This document shows positions 10,441 through 21,179 of a stretch of 64,000 nucleotides of DNA, piece after piece; the first letter of the stretch is position 1; every line of letters starts with the position of its first letter. A program made the position numbers and the translations under genes. The DNA comes from Tetragonia tetragonoides (Eukaryota > Streptophyta > Magnoliopsida > Caryophyllales > Aizoaceae): the NCBI GenBank assembly GCA_038025085.1, contig CM076144.1, positions 14,539,501-14,603,500 of the forward strand, read 5' to 3'. The notes under the pieces were generated by a model. It made no database searches and had not been told where the DNA came from. It saw only the letters and a program-made list of their open reading frames with translations.

Positions 10441-11771
10441 AATCCTCCCTCGACCCAAATCACCAAATACCTCCACCTTATCCGAGAATCGGGCCTTCTT
10501 CTTCACGGTCTTGCTCCTCCCTACGCAATGACCCTCAACATAGCACAAGTTGTTCTCTACCTTTCTTCCTTGCACAATCAAAGTAGCACCACGATACACC
10601 TTGCACCACCTTCCCGTACCAATGTATCTACACCCTTGCGATGTCAACTCACCCAACGAAATCACATTGACACGAGCATTGGGTACATACCTCACATTGT
10701 GGAAGGTTCTAGTCACACCACCATGGAGCTCAATTCAGATGCTACCCATCCCTTTCACCTTCATCTTCCCACTCCCCATGTTGATGTCACCATACTCACC
10801 ATCTTGGTACAAAGTATGAAACATACTTTGGTCTCTACAAATATGAACCGAAGCGCCGGAGTCCTATACCCAACTCTCTTTGCTTTCCTTTCCCTCATTG
10901 TTACTAGCCAAGAACAACTCCTTATTACCATCACTAGACATAACCACATTAGAGGAACCGCTATCATCATTAATTTTGGTCTTACCCATCTTCTCTTGCA
11001 GCTGCTTGAAACTCTTCAAATCATCTCTCATCTTTGGGCAACGACTCTGAATATGACCCTTCTCACCACAATAGTAACACTCCATGTTACTAAAGTCTCT
11101 CGCGCGCGACTTCGATCTACTTCTCGGGCCACCTCCTCTCCTCTCATGATTCCTCCCTCTTTCGGACACCTCTGCAGCTAGTACTCGATCTCCTCCATCC
11201 CTTGAAGAGATACCATCAACCTGCAACATCATCCGTTCATTCTCTCTCAACACTGTCATTGCTTCATCTAGCGTAATCTCTGTCCTCCCTACAAGTAATG
11301 TCTGCACAATTGGCCTGTAGGACTTAGGTAGTGAAGCCAACAATAACAATGCCTCCTCTTGATCGGAGATCTTCTCAATTGGCATACAAGCTGGTTAAAA
11401 TTATTTATGTGGTCCTGCAACAATGTACCTTGCTCCATCTTCAGCTGATACACCTCATATCTCAAACAAAGCTTGTTAGTCATTGACTTTGATGCATATA
11501 CACTCTGGAGTTTATCCAACAACTTCTTTGGATCTGTCTCAGTCAAGTAATTATACTTAATCTCCGGAACCATAGCTAATCTAATAGTACTGACAGCTTT
11601 CTTCTTCTTCGATGTCCATTGGGCATCGGTCACCCCAGTAGGCTTTGTCTCATCTAAAGCCTCATCTAAGATCTGCTGAACCAACAAATCCTCAACAATA
11701 CTTTTCCACACAGTAAAATTAATTTTACCATCAAACAAAGGAATATCAAATTTGGGCACACTCCCAGACAT
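10441..11771 (-). pseudogene. gag: Copia Gag and protease remnant, interior 2
   Basis: Gag starts at the ATG ending at 11771 and matches interior 1 closely. A 13-bp deletion near 11375, between short TTCTC direct repeats, shifts the frame. The remainder reopens at about 11385 and runs through the zinc knuckle (CYYCGEKGHIQSRC) to ASNNEGKESKESWV, ending at TAG (10864-10866). Directly after the TAG comes DSGAS, the protease active site. A second stop (TGA, about 10735) precedes TRTFHNVRYVPNARVNVISL, and the frame ends near 10435. This copy keeps the longer Gag C-terminus lost from interior 1. Confidence 0.8.
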
Positions 11772-11844
11772 CTTACTTGCACAAAATAATTCCTCCCTTC
11801 AACAAATACAGTAATTTTTCCACCACACAGATCCTACAACCAAA

Positions 11845-11856
11845 GCTCTGATACCA
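11845..11856 (-). promoter_or_regulatory. Primer-binding site (initiator tRNA-Met), interior 2
   Basis: Same TGGTATCAGAGC on the minus strand, two bases from LTR 3, showing that both interiors keep a complete priming region. Confidence 0.85.
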
Positions 11857-11858
11857 CT

Positions 11859-12613
11859 TGTTGGGGAAAACTACGGTATTTACCCACAATCACAACAACA
11901 GATAATCGAAAAAATAAAGTGCAAGAACCCAAAATCAACACAGACAATTTTTACGTGGAAAACCCCTCTCAATTAGGGAAAAATCACGGTGCGGATCTCC
12001 ACGTGCTAAAATATAATCCACTATGATAATCAAGAGTACAAAGGCAACAATAACAAGATCAAACAAGTAGACTATCTATCTTTGGTACTAGTACAAATTG
12101 ACAAACCCTAACTCAGTTTGGTACTCCCACAAATCCAAAGATACACCCACAAATACCTGTCGATGACCGATCCAAGTACTCTGATTATCTTCACCCGAAC
12201 AAGCCGAATCAACCGTGAGTTGGACAAACCTTTTGAAGAACACCTCTATTCCTCTCACTCTCTGTTTGTTGGCACTCACTGGCTCTCTTCTCTTTTCTGT
12301 TCTTCGGCTGTTTTTGTGCTTGTGTCTCACGGCTTGCATCTGTCAAAAAGAAATGCCATCTCCCTTCTAATAGTTGCTCCTCCAGCAACTTAAGATATAA
12401 TCAAGCCCTTTTTGTCAGTTAGTGGGCCAAACTAAAAATAACAAAGGCAAAGGCCCAGAAGTTGCCCAATACACACAAACTCACGCAGCATACTGAGTAC
12501 TTTTCTTTTCTATTTCTTTTTCACTTTTGTTCTATTTTATTTTCTTTACAAACTTAAATAAAATAAAACACAACTTAATAATAGTATTTGGTATTTGGGG
12601 CGTTACCTCAACA
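11859..12613 (-). repeat. LTR 3 (5' LTR in coding sense)
   Basis: About 755 bp, TGTTGGGG to CTCAACA, followed by the target duplication caaat. Very similar to LTR 2. Confidence 0.85.
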
Positions 12614-12618
12614 CAAAT

Positions 12619-12888
12619 TACTCACGACTAACCATTAAAACTAGCTAGCAGGTGGTCCGAAAACAAAATAAAGAAACAACAAAACTAGGGATTCTCAAAG
12701 CCACAAATGGATGTTGGATCAACATACAACAACGCCGGGGCGACAAACAAAGGCGTGGGAGGCAATACAAACAATGTCGGTGTCGCCGGTGGTGTACTGT
12801 GGAGAATGTGATGTTTAGAATACAACAAGGACAACTTTAACGATATCACGTACATGGTGAAGCGTATGTAATGTCCCATTAGGAAATC
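12619..12888 (+). other. Unassigned segment with Gly/Asn-rich reading
   Basis: Around 12705-12810 the plus strand reads DVGSTYNNAGATNKGVGG and continues Gly/Asn-rich for about 30 residues. It has no good start and no recognised domain. It may be a relic of a glycine-rich protein or chance; a product is not supported. Confidence 0.25.
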
Positions 12889-13293
12889 TTATGGCTGATT
12901 ATTGCGAGCGTATAGGCCAATAACGGCCTTTGCAGCTTCAACAACATCAAACCCGCCAAAACTTAGATTTGGAGAAGCGGTTTTCTCAGTATATTTTCCA
13001 TCAAGCAAGACTGATGCGTACCCTGACACGGTAGTGAACGCTGAGAAGCTGGGTGACGGGGTACCAGCATGGGCCTCGACAACAATGTCGTTGGCCTCGA
13101 AAATGACAGCATTGGGCTGATCAACAATAATGGCAGCAACATTAGGATTTTGGTCATCAAGGTCAAGGACTGTGCTCCTGATGTACTCTAGTAAGATAGA
13201 AGTTCTCTTGGGCTCATTCACGGACCTTGCTAGCGAAACACAAGGTGTATGATACACCAAATTTTCAGCTAATGACGTTGCGACACGTGTCAA
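12889..13293 (-). pseudogene. Class III peroxidase fragment in a chimeric frame (copy B)
   Basis: A 134-residue open frame. The last ~50 residues read SGYASVLLDGKYTEKTASPN then GFDVVEAAKAVIG, the class III peroxidase segment after the distal His. In an alternative frame LLSVHYRV replaces the expected LLRLHFHDCF, so the catalytic His region is damaged. The N-terminal ~80 residues (including STVLDLDDQNPNVAAIIVDQ and ANDIVVEAHAG) are not peroxidase and not recognised. The same middle segment links the MYB and peroxidase parts in copy A at 2.6-3.07 kb, so both descend from one chimeric sequence. The frame is still open, but a functional product is unlikely. Confidence 0.6.
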
Positions 13294-14227
13294 ATGAAAA
13301 AAACAGAAGCGGCAATTTGGGGGGTTTTTAGGGGGGAGAAAATTTGGGGTATGGGGGGAAAACTAAGGGTATTGCCGCCCAGATTGTAATCAATTCAGTT
13401 ATGGAGTAATTAATTGTTCAATTAATAAGTGTTTGAAGTTTAATGCTTGCATGAGAAAAAAAACTCCGGCGAGTTTCTCCGGCGAAAGGTAAAATCCGAC
13501 TACATAGTGACCAAAAAGCGGAGGTTTTGAGGGCTAGCATTTCCGGCGAGTGACCGGCGAGTTTCTCCGACGAGAGAGTGAATAAATAGTGGACAATTTG
13601 GAGGGGTTGGAGTTGAATGGTTTTCCGGCGAGCCAAGTTCAACATCCCGACGAGCGGCGAGTAAATTGTTGTAGTTGAAAGGTTTTCCGGTGAGCCAGAG
13701 CCAATTTCCGGCGAGCCATGGCCATTTGCAGACAACCCGGTGTGGAGGAGCGGCGAGTAATGGCCGATTACATTACCAATTTCGAGGAAGAGGAAGATTG
13801 GTTCCGAGAACGACGATTTTCTATTTAATTAGTAACAAGTGGACATATCTTTCATGTTAAAATTTTTAATTCGACGTTGTTCCTAAATAAATAATTATTT
13901 ACTCGTAGCTAGTATACATATCTTAAATGTAAATAAAAACGTTAATTTGTCGTTGATTCCGAATAAATATTTATGCTCATGTAGTTGCTATTCTTAGTAG
14001 ATAGGATGTAGTGTAAATGCTACAATTACATAAAAAAAATCTTGAATTGATGGTTGTCATTTTTTTCATTTAAGAAGTTTTTAAATTTCACAATATGTTA
14101 ACCTTTTTGTTTATTTATTAGTTAACCTAAATTAAGTTAAACTTTTTGTTTATTTACTTTTTCAATTGATCATGTTTAAATTTAATAATTCCATAATGAA
14201 TAACTCAATGTGAACTTTACGAAAATA

Positions 14228-14256
14228 CTAGATTTCGTGCCCGTGCGATTCACGGG
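14228..14256 (-). other. Helitron-like 3' terminus
   Basis: On the minus strand, a 6-bp GC hairpin (CCCGTG, 5-nt loop, CACGGG) is followed by CACGAAAT and then CTAG with a host T. That is the arrangement at Helitron 3' ends (hairpin shortly before CTRR). The 5' TC end was not found, so the extent of any Helitron is unknown; it would lie to the right. Confidence 0.5.
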
Positions 14257-14499
14257 TTCTTGTTTATCATGCATACTCCGTTGTTAGAAGAAATATAGTA
14301 AATTTTTTGATTCATATCAATATGTAAAGTTGAATAATAGGAGTACCAAAGAACAATAATAATATTTTTATCAAACAAAAAAGACACATTTAACAAAGAA
14401 ATTACATCTTTAGTGAATGTATAATTTAATTTTTTTTTGGATAATAAATATAATAATTATGTTACTTATTTCTTATTAAAATAAAATAAAAAAAAAATT

Positions 14500-14564
14500 A
14501 TTTCTTTTTAATCACCCATGCATTTATGGCTATTTATTACCTATTCAATGCTTGGTGAGAACTC

Positions 14565-14618
<54 letters not shown>

Positions 14619-14722
14619 ATTATTTTTATTAAAATGAAATCAAACTATTTTTAATTTCTTTTTAATCACCCATGCATTTATGACTATTTATTATTTATTC
14701 AATGCCACCTTGGTGAGAACTC

Positions 14723-14814
<92 letters not shown>

Positions 14815-14816
14815 AT
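14500..14816. repeat. Duplicated segment with two long (AT)n tracts
   Basis: (AT)n tracts lie at about 14569-14616 and 14726-14812. Each is preceded by the same unique sequence (ACCCATGCATTTATG, then TTGGTGAGAACTCAAT) and followed by ATTGAT, so a unit containing the microsatellite was duplicated. Confidence 0.85.
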
Positions 14817-14959
14817 AACATCACTTATTAAATGTGGAATAATATGATTTTTGAATTCCATAATACCATCACCTATTATAAATCATTGTGCAATGAAATA
14901 AAAATATATTGATAATATATAATAAATGTAAAGTTAGATGAGTGGTTTATGTTTAAGAA

Positions 14960-17900
14960 TGTTGATATACTATGTACCTCTGTCGTGTATGAAATACCAA
15001 TGTTTTAAAATTGATCAATGTCAATCTGCAATCAATGTATTTAAATGAAGCATAAAGTGACTCACCTATGATCACTAATGATCAATATCTTAATCCTATG
15101 CTAAACAATTCATGATCACCTTTTCCGAGCCCATACACTATCTACCTCCGTCACACATGAAATACCAATATTTTAGAATTGATCAATGCCAATTAGGAAC
15201 ATATAATTCTATAAACGATTTTAGATGAGCAAATTGTATTTTATTAGGAGCAAGTGTCTATTTATTTGGAACAACGAACATGTGTTTATTATGAAAAACA
15301 TTGGAGTGACAAGTTAGAAAAGAAAAGAGATGTGTCAAAATTTACCGGTGACATATTTCTCCAATTGAATACCTTATGATCGAATACAAGCGAATAATAA
15401 TTGTCCTCTTTTATTTGGTTATGGGCCATCCAGGGGATCCTATCAAAGAACTCTTTCAAACCATTACCCACCAAACACATAGTCATACTATATTCAAAAC
15501 ATCCACTTATCCAGCCCCAGTAAATGTTACTCTCTTGTGCATAACGGATAGTTTTGAGAAGTCTAATACTTATACTTAAACCAAATAATTGGGTTGATCC
15601 CTGTATATTAAGACGTAAATTTGAGTTGCGCACTTTATAGGAGCTAATCAACTCATTTTGAACTTTCAACCTTTTCGATTCTACTCTTTCTCCAATATAA
15701 GGGAGTATTGGGTTTCTCGGATCAATCCAAATCGAAAAGTAGGTGATCAGAAAAGTACCGGTTAAGAAAAGTAGGTGATAATGGATTAATTAGCATCACA
15801 TTAATATGTTGATCATTAATAGTGATCATACGTGAGTCACTTTATGCTTCATTTGAATACAGTGATTGCGAATTGGCATTGATCAATTATAAAACATTAA
15901 TATTTCATATGCAGCGGAGGTACAGAGTTTATAGGTTTAGAGAAGGTCATTATTGGTTGTTTAGCATTGGATTAAGATATTGAATATTAGTGATCATAGG
16001 TGTGTCACTTTATACTTCATTTGAATATATACATTGATTGCAAATTGGCATTGATCAATTGTAAAACATTGGTATTTCATGTGCTACAGAGGTACATAGT
16101 GTATGGCTCAAAAAATATCATCATGGATTGATTAGAATAGGATAAAGATATTTACATTAATGATCATAAGTGAGTCAGTTTATGCTTAATTTTAGTACAT
16201 TGATTGCAAATTGGCATTGATCATTTTAGCACTTTAACTTTAGTAACACGAAGTCGAATGTGTTGTGTTCCCGTGTAAAAGAAAATAATATCAATTTACA
16301 TAATTCGTTATTAGTAAAATGATAAATCTCTTATACAACTTACGTTTCTAGTTGTCTTCCAAAGTGAGAATAATAAGTAAGATTTTAAAACAAAAGTGAG
16401 ACCATAGGAGCTTGTATTACCTTGATTGTTGTTTTTGTTGTTGGAAAATAGCTAAAAATACTTATTGGGAAATTTAATTTCCATAATTTATAAACCGATT
16501 TTTATTTGTCTTTTTATTTCGGTAATCACGATGAATAACTCTTTTTTCACAGTCACAAAAATAGCTCATACTATCCAGTACAAACGAATAATATGTAGAT
16601 TATAGTTCATTGTTAAATTATATATCATTATCAAGTACGAACCTCATTGTTTCCAAAAACACCTAATAGTATGTCACATTTATAAAAAGAAGAACGTGTA
16701 AAATAGTTATCGGATAGTAGCATCATGAATATATTGAATTTTCAAAATTGATTGAGCTAAAATGCTTGTATTCATAAGGTTCCATAGATTTTCGATCATG
16801 GATAATAACGTACATTATGGATTTTCGATGATAATGTTTTTTTCCTAAATTACTCAACCTAATTGATCATATATCCCAATATACGACTTTCAATTGATAT
16901 TAATAAGTATTGGTAAAAGGGATGCTCATACACTCTTTATTTTTATCCTAAAAAGTAAAAGTTTGTCCCTATTATACATTTACCAAATAATTAGAAACAT
17001 ATAATTCTATAAACGATTTCAGATTAGCAAATTTTATTTTAATAGGAACAAATGTATATTTATTAGGAACAACCTTGTATTTATTAGGAAACACATTGGA
17101 GCGACAAGTTAGAAAAGAAAAGAGATGTATCAAAATTACCCCATTGACATCAATTTCCCCAATTGAATACCTTATGATCGAATACAAGCGAATAATTGAT
17201 CGTCACCTCTTATTTGGCGATGGGCCATCCGGGGGATCTTATCAAACGACTCTTTCAAACCATTACCATTACCCACGCAACACATATCCATACCATATTT
17301 AAATCATCAACTTATCCATCCCCAGTGAATGTTACTCCCCAGTGAATAATAGATAGTTTTGAGAAGTCTAATAATTATACTCAAACCAAATCGAAAAGTA
17401 GGTGATCAGAAAAGTACCGTTCAAAAAAGTATGTGATCATGGATCAATTAGCATAAAATTAAGATATTGATCATTAGTGATCATACGTGAGTCATTTTAT
17501 CTTTCATTTGAATACATTGATTGCAAATTGGCATTGATCAATTCTAAAACATTGGTATTTCATATGCGATGGAGGTACATAGTATATGGTTCCGGAAAAG
17601 GTGATCATGGATTGTTTAGCATTTTATGAAGATATTGAGCACTAGTGATCAAAGGTGAGTCACTTTATGTTTCATTTGAATACATTGATTGCAAATTGGC
17701 ATTGATCAATTCTAAAACATTGGTATTCCATATGTGCGACCTAGATAGAAAGTGTATGAGTTCGGAAAAAGTGATCATAGATTGATTAGCATAGGATTAA
17801 GATATTGAAAATTAATGATCTAGGTGTGTCGATTTATGCTTAATTTTAGTAAATTGATTGCAATTTGGCAATTGATCATTTTAGTACTTTAAATCATTAA

Positions 17901-19270
17901 CTTTCGTAACACGAAGTTGAATGTGTTGTGTTCCCGCATAAAAGAAAATAATGTCAATTTGCAAAATTTGTTATTAGTAAAATGATAAATCTCTTCTATA
18001 ACATATGCAAAGAGCTAATAACTTTTTTTTTTTCTAGTTGTCACCCAAAGTGAGAATAATAAGTAAGATTTTAAAATAAAAGTGAGAAGCATAATGGCTT
18101 GTATTACCTTGATTGTTGTTAAACTACTTAATTTAGAGGAGAGGGAGTGGTGGATTCAACAACCAAATATAGAATAGAATTCCAGTCCAATTGGGTGTGA
18201 GTTCAATTGAGTGATTTTGACCACTCCGGGCTCTGCTTAGACGTCATTGACACATAAATTGCTAATCACTCTCAATGGTTCATAATGGTTTTGACTAAGT
18301 TCTCTTAATTAAAATAAGAAACACACTCACTATACTTATGTAATATCAATACTAATAAGTGATCAAAATCAATTTCAATAGTGATTTAGACCATTCCGGC
18401 TCAACTTAGACGTCATTGGCACATAAAGTGATAATCACTCTCAATGAACATTGTAATGATTTAAACTAAACTCTCTTAGTTAAAATATGATATACACTCA
18501 CTACATTTATATGTTATCAATCCTAATACGTGATCAAAATCAATTTCGAGATTGATTAAGACCACTCCGGCTCAATTTAGACGTCATTGGCACATAAAGT
18601 GTTAATCACTCTCAATGGTTGCAATGGCTTAATCACATAATGTTTTAGAATTGATCCATGCCAGTTTGCAACCAATGTATTCAAATGAAGCATAATGTGA
18701 CTCACCTATGATCACTAATGTTCAATATCTTAATCCAATGCTAAACAATCCATGATCACCTTTTTCCGAACACATACACTATGTACCTCCGTCGCACATG
18801 AAATACAAATATTTTAGAATTGATCAATGACAATTTGCAATCAATGTATTCAAATAAAGTATAAAGTGACTCACCTATGATAACCAATTATCAATATCTT
18901 AATTCTATTCTAATTAGTCCATGATCACCTACTCTTAAGAACCCGTACATTATTTACCTTCGTCGCACATGAAATACCAATACTTTAGAGTTTATCAATG
19001 CCAATTTGCAATAAATGTATTCAAATGAAGTACAAAGTGATTCACCTATGATCACTGATGCTCAATATCTTAATCCTATTCTAGATAATCCATGATCAAT
19101 TTTTACGAGGTAATACACTATGCACCTCCGTCGCACATGAAACACCAATGTTTTAGAATTGATAAATGCCAATTTGCAATCAATGTACTCAAATGAAGTT
19201 TAAAGTGAGTCACCTATGATCTCTAATGCTCAATATCTTAATCTTATACTAAATAATCCATGATCATATT
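14960..19270. repeat. ~165-bp satellite units in both orientations
   Basis: The unit contains GAGTCACTTTATGCTTCATT, TTGAATACATTGATTGCAAA and TTGGCATTGATCAATT. Forward copies sit at about 15768-15935, 15945-16105, 16115-16230, 17428-17590, 17600-17750 and 17760-17880. Reverse copies are at about 14970-15140, 15140-15200 (partial), 18640-18790, 18800-18960, 18965-19120 and 19125-19270. Units contain internal TGATCA palindromes. The grouping into blocks of opposite orientation gives the region its inverted-repeat structure. Confidence 0.8.
18205..18640. repeat. ~170-bp tandem repeat, three copies
   Basis: Three head-to-tail units contain TTAGACGTCATTGGCACATA and AATCACTCTCAATG, starting near 18215, 18385 and 18560. 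They lie between the forward and reverse blocks of the 165-bp satellite. They have a different sequence from that satellite and are non-coding. Confidence 0.75.
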
Positions 19271-20184
19271 TTCTAATAAATGCATGGTTGTTCTTGTTCC
19301 TCATAAATGTACACTTGTTCCTAATAAAACAAAATTTTCTCATTTGAAAGCGTTTATAGAATTATATGTTCCTAATTATTTGGTAACTATACATGAGGGA
19401 CAATCTTTTACTATTTTAGAATAAAATAAAAGGTAAATGATCATCCCTTTTACCAATATTTAACAACATCAATTGAAAAGTCGTATATGGGGACATATGA
19501 TAAATTACGTTGAGTAATTCAGGACGAACAAAATTGTCATCGAAAATCCATGATGTACGCTATTATCCGATAGTACTACTCTCTTTTTATTATGATATGA
19601 ATTGTCACAAAGTATTAGTTGTTTTACGGCAAAAATAAGGTTCGCATTCGGAAATAATTTTTTTTTTAACAATCAACAATAATTAGCTTATTGGACAAGT
19701 CTTTTGACAACAATACCTCAATAGTCATATGACATGGACTAATAATGAATTGAATCGCAAGATAATATATCACAATTATTGTAACAATTCATCCATATGG
19801 TATATTGTTGTTATACAACAACCAAATAATCTAAACAAATGATCTCATAGTGGTCATTTATTTTGATTTTGTCTATATGCTATACCCTATACCCTAAACT
19901 ATTTACTTAGTAACAAAAACCGATTGAAATCTTTACATAAAAATCTGTATGACAAATAATTTAACAACAAACTATAATCTACATATTGTTGGATAAGTCT
20001 TTAAACTATTTATTCAGGAACAACTACAGATTAACCTCTTTACATTGAATATTACATAGTTATAGATACTACGAGAGAATAATTATTTATTTAGGAACAA
20101 CATCGAATTGAAATTGTTATAACGTGAAAGATATATCCACTTGTTACTAATTAAACAACAATTGTCATTGTAAAAAGAAGAAAT

Positions 20185-20187
<3 letters not shown>

Positions 20188-20223
<36 letters not shown>

Positions 20224-20224
20224 C
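20188..20224 (+). repeat. (ATC)n microsatellite
   Basis: About twelve perfect ATC units followed by a C-rich CCACC/CCACCC stretch to about 20350. Confidence 0.9.
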
Positions 20225-21179
20225 ATCTTTTTATCACGATCACCGTCTACCCCACCTCCAGGACTCCACCACCAAACACATCACCACCCACCCAAATCCA
20301 CGACTACGCCACAAAACAGATCACCACCCACCCCACCTCCATGAGTCCACTACCGTCACACTTTTCATACCTCCATCAACAACCATAGTTACTGTTATTT
20401 ACCGACGGCGGTGGCACTAGCGGTTGTCTCATTGCTATCTCGCCGGCGAGAATCGTGGTGAGGTTACGGCAGAGTTGAACCTCAAACATGGAACGAAATC
20501 AAATTTGGGAACGTATACGAAAGGCGGGGTGGATGACGGTGAACTACTCACCACTGGTGCATAGACATAGAAAGAGAATATGAGGTGAAATATCACCGGA
20601 ATTTTCTTTTCTTGCCGGAAAGTAATCATTAAATTGATTCATTTCACTAATTAGTTTCACTACAAAGATTAACATTAACCACCAAAATGTTTTGAATTTT
20701 TGCTAAAATGGTTTGAAATTCAAACGAAAACCTCTTAAAAATTATTTTTATTTTATTTTTCCGCCAACGAATCAGATGCTGCCACCGCATTAAAAAAAAT
20801 CTGTGTACCATACATTGTGTCACTACAACAAAAATGTTACTTAACCACGCTAAAAATCGCTGGTTTACCACACTTTAAAGCGTGGAAAAAGATTTTTACC
20901 ACGCTTTTTAAAAGCGTGACTAAAATCAATGTGAATAATCTACCACGTTTTTTTTACCCACGCTTTTATGCGTAGACAAATATTTATTTTTCTCCACACT
21001 TTCATGTCATAATTTTGTTCTCTCCAGGCTTTAGGCGTCATATTTTTGTAGACGCTTTTCATGTATTTTGTTAGCGGGAATCCTTTTACCTCGGGCAAAA
21101 GCGTGGCAAAATTTTGATATATATATATATATATATAAAATAGTAAAAAAAATTCATTCATAAAAAAAACAAGTGAAAC

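Larger units (their letters stand above)
7492..12618 (-). mobile_element. Non-autonomous gag-only LTR retrotransposon array (three LTRs, two interiors)
   Basis: One insertion, bounded by the 5-bp target duplication caaat (7492-7496 and 12614-12618). It contains LTRs at 7497-8255, 9688-10440 and 11859-12613 and two interiors of about 1.43 and 1.42 kb. Coding runs on the minus strand: primer site beside each right-hand LTR, then gag, then a decayed protease start, then a purine-rich tract (complement of AATCCTCCCTCGACCC) abutting the next LTR. No integrase, RT or RNase H is present, so it needs proteins from another Copia element. The layout fits terminal-repeat elements with a GAG domain (TR-GAG). 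A single TSD pair around three LTRs implies unequal recombination between LTRs after insertion. Confidence 0.85.
13380..20640. repeat. Complex of nested inverted repeats and satellite (fold-back or Helitron-derived)
   Basis: No gene is recognised over about 7 kb. An outer inverted pair, about 13815-13920 and 20060-20165, shares AACAAGTGG, ATCTTTCA and GTTGTTCCTAAATAAATAAT in opposite orientation. An inner inverted pair lies at about 16830-17090 and 19290-19540. A direct duplication of about 1.78 kb (from about 15195 and from about 16985) carries the segment around CTTATGATCGAATACAAGCG. Between these lie about twelve 165-bp satellite units in both orientations. CCGGCGAG-rich DNA flanks the left end and weaker CCGG-rich DNA the right. 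Possible origins are a fold-back element, a non-autonomous MULE, or a Helitron that captured satellite DNA. Boundaries were not resolved. Confidence 0.6.

Noticed and set aside
10354..11181. 275-codon plus-strand open frame
   Set aside because: Lies entirely antisense to gag and the protease remnant of interior 2, where the minus strand shows clear zinc-knuckle and DSGAS motifs.
15289..15669. 126-codon minus-strand frame in the repeat complex
   Set aside because: Lies in a duplicated non-coding segment; the second copy at about 17.0-17.4 kb does not keep the frame open.
14960..19270. CRISPR-like regular repeats
   Set aside because: Units are ~165 bp, diverged, in both orientations, without unique spacers, in a plant genome.
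20435..20629. 64-codon minus-strand frame near the (ATC)n
   Set aside because: No recognised domain and no conserved counterpart; probably chance in C-rich DNA.
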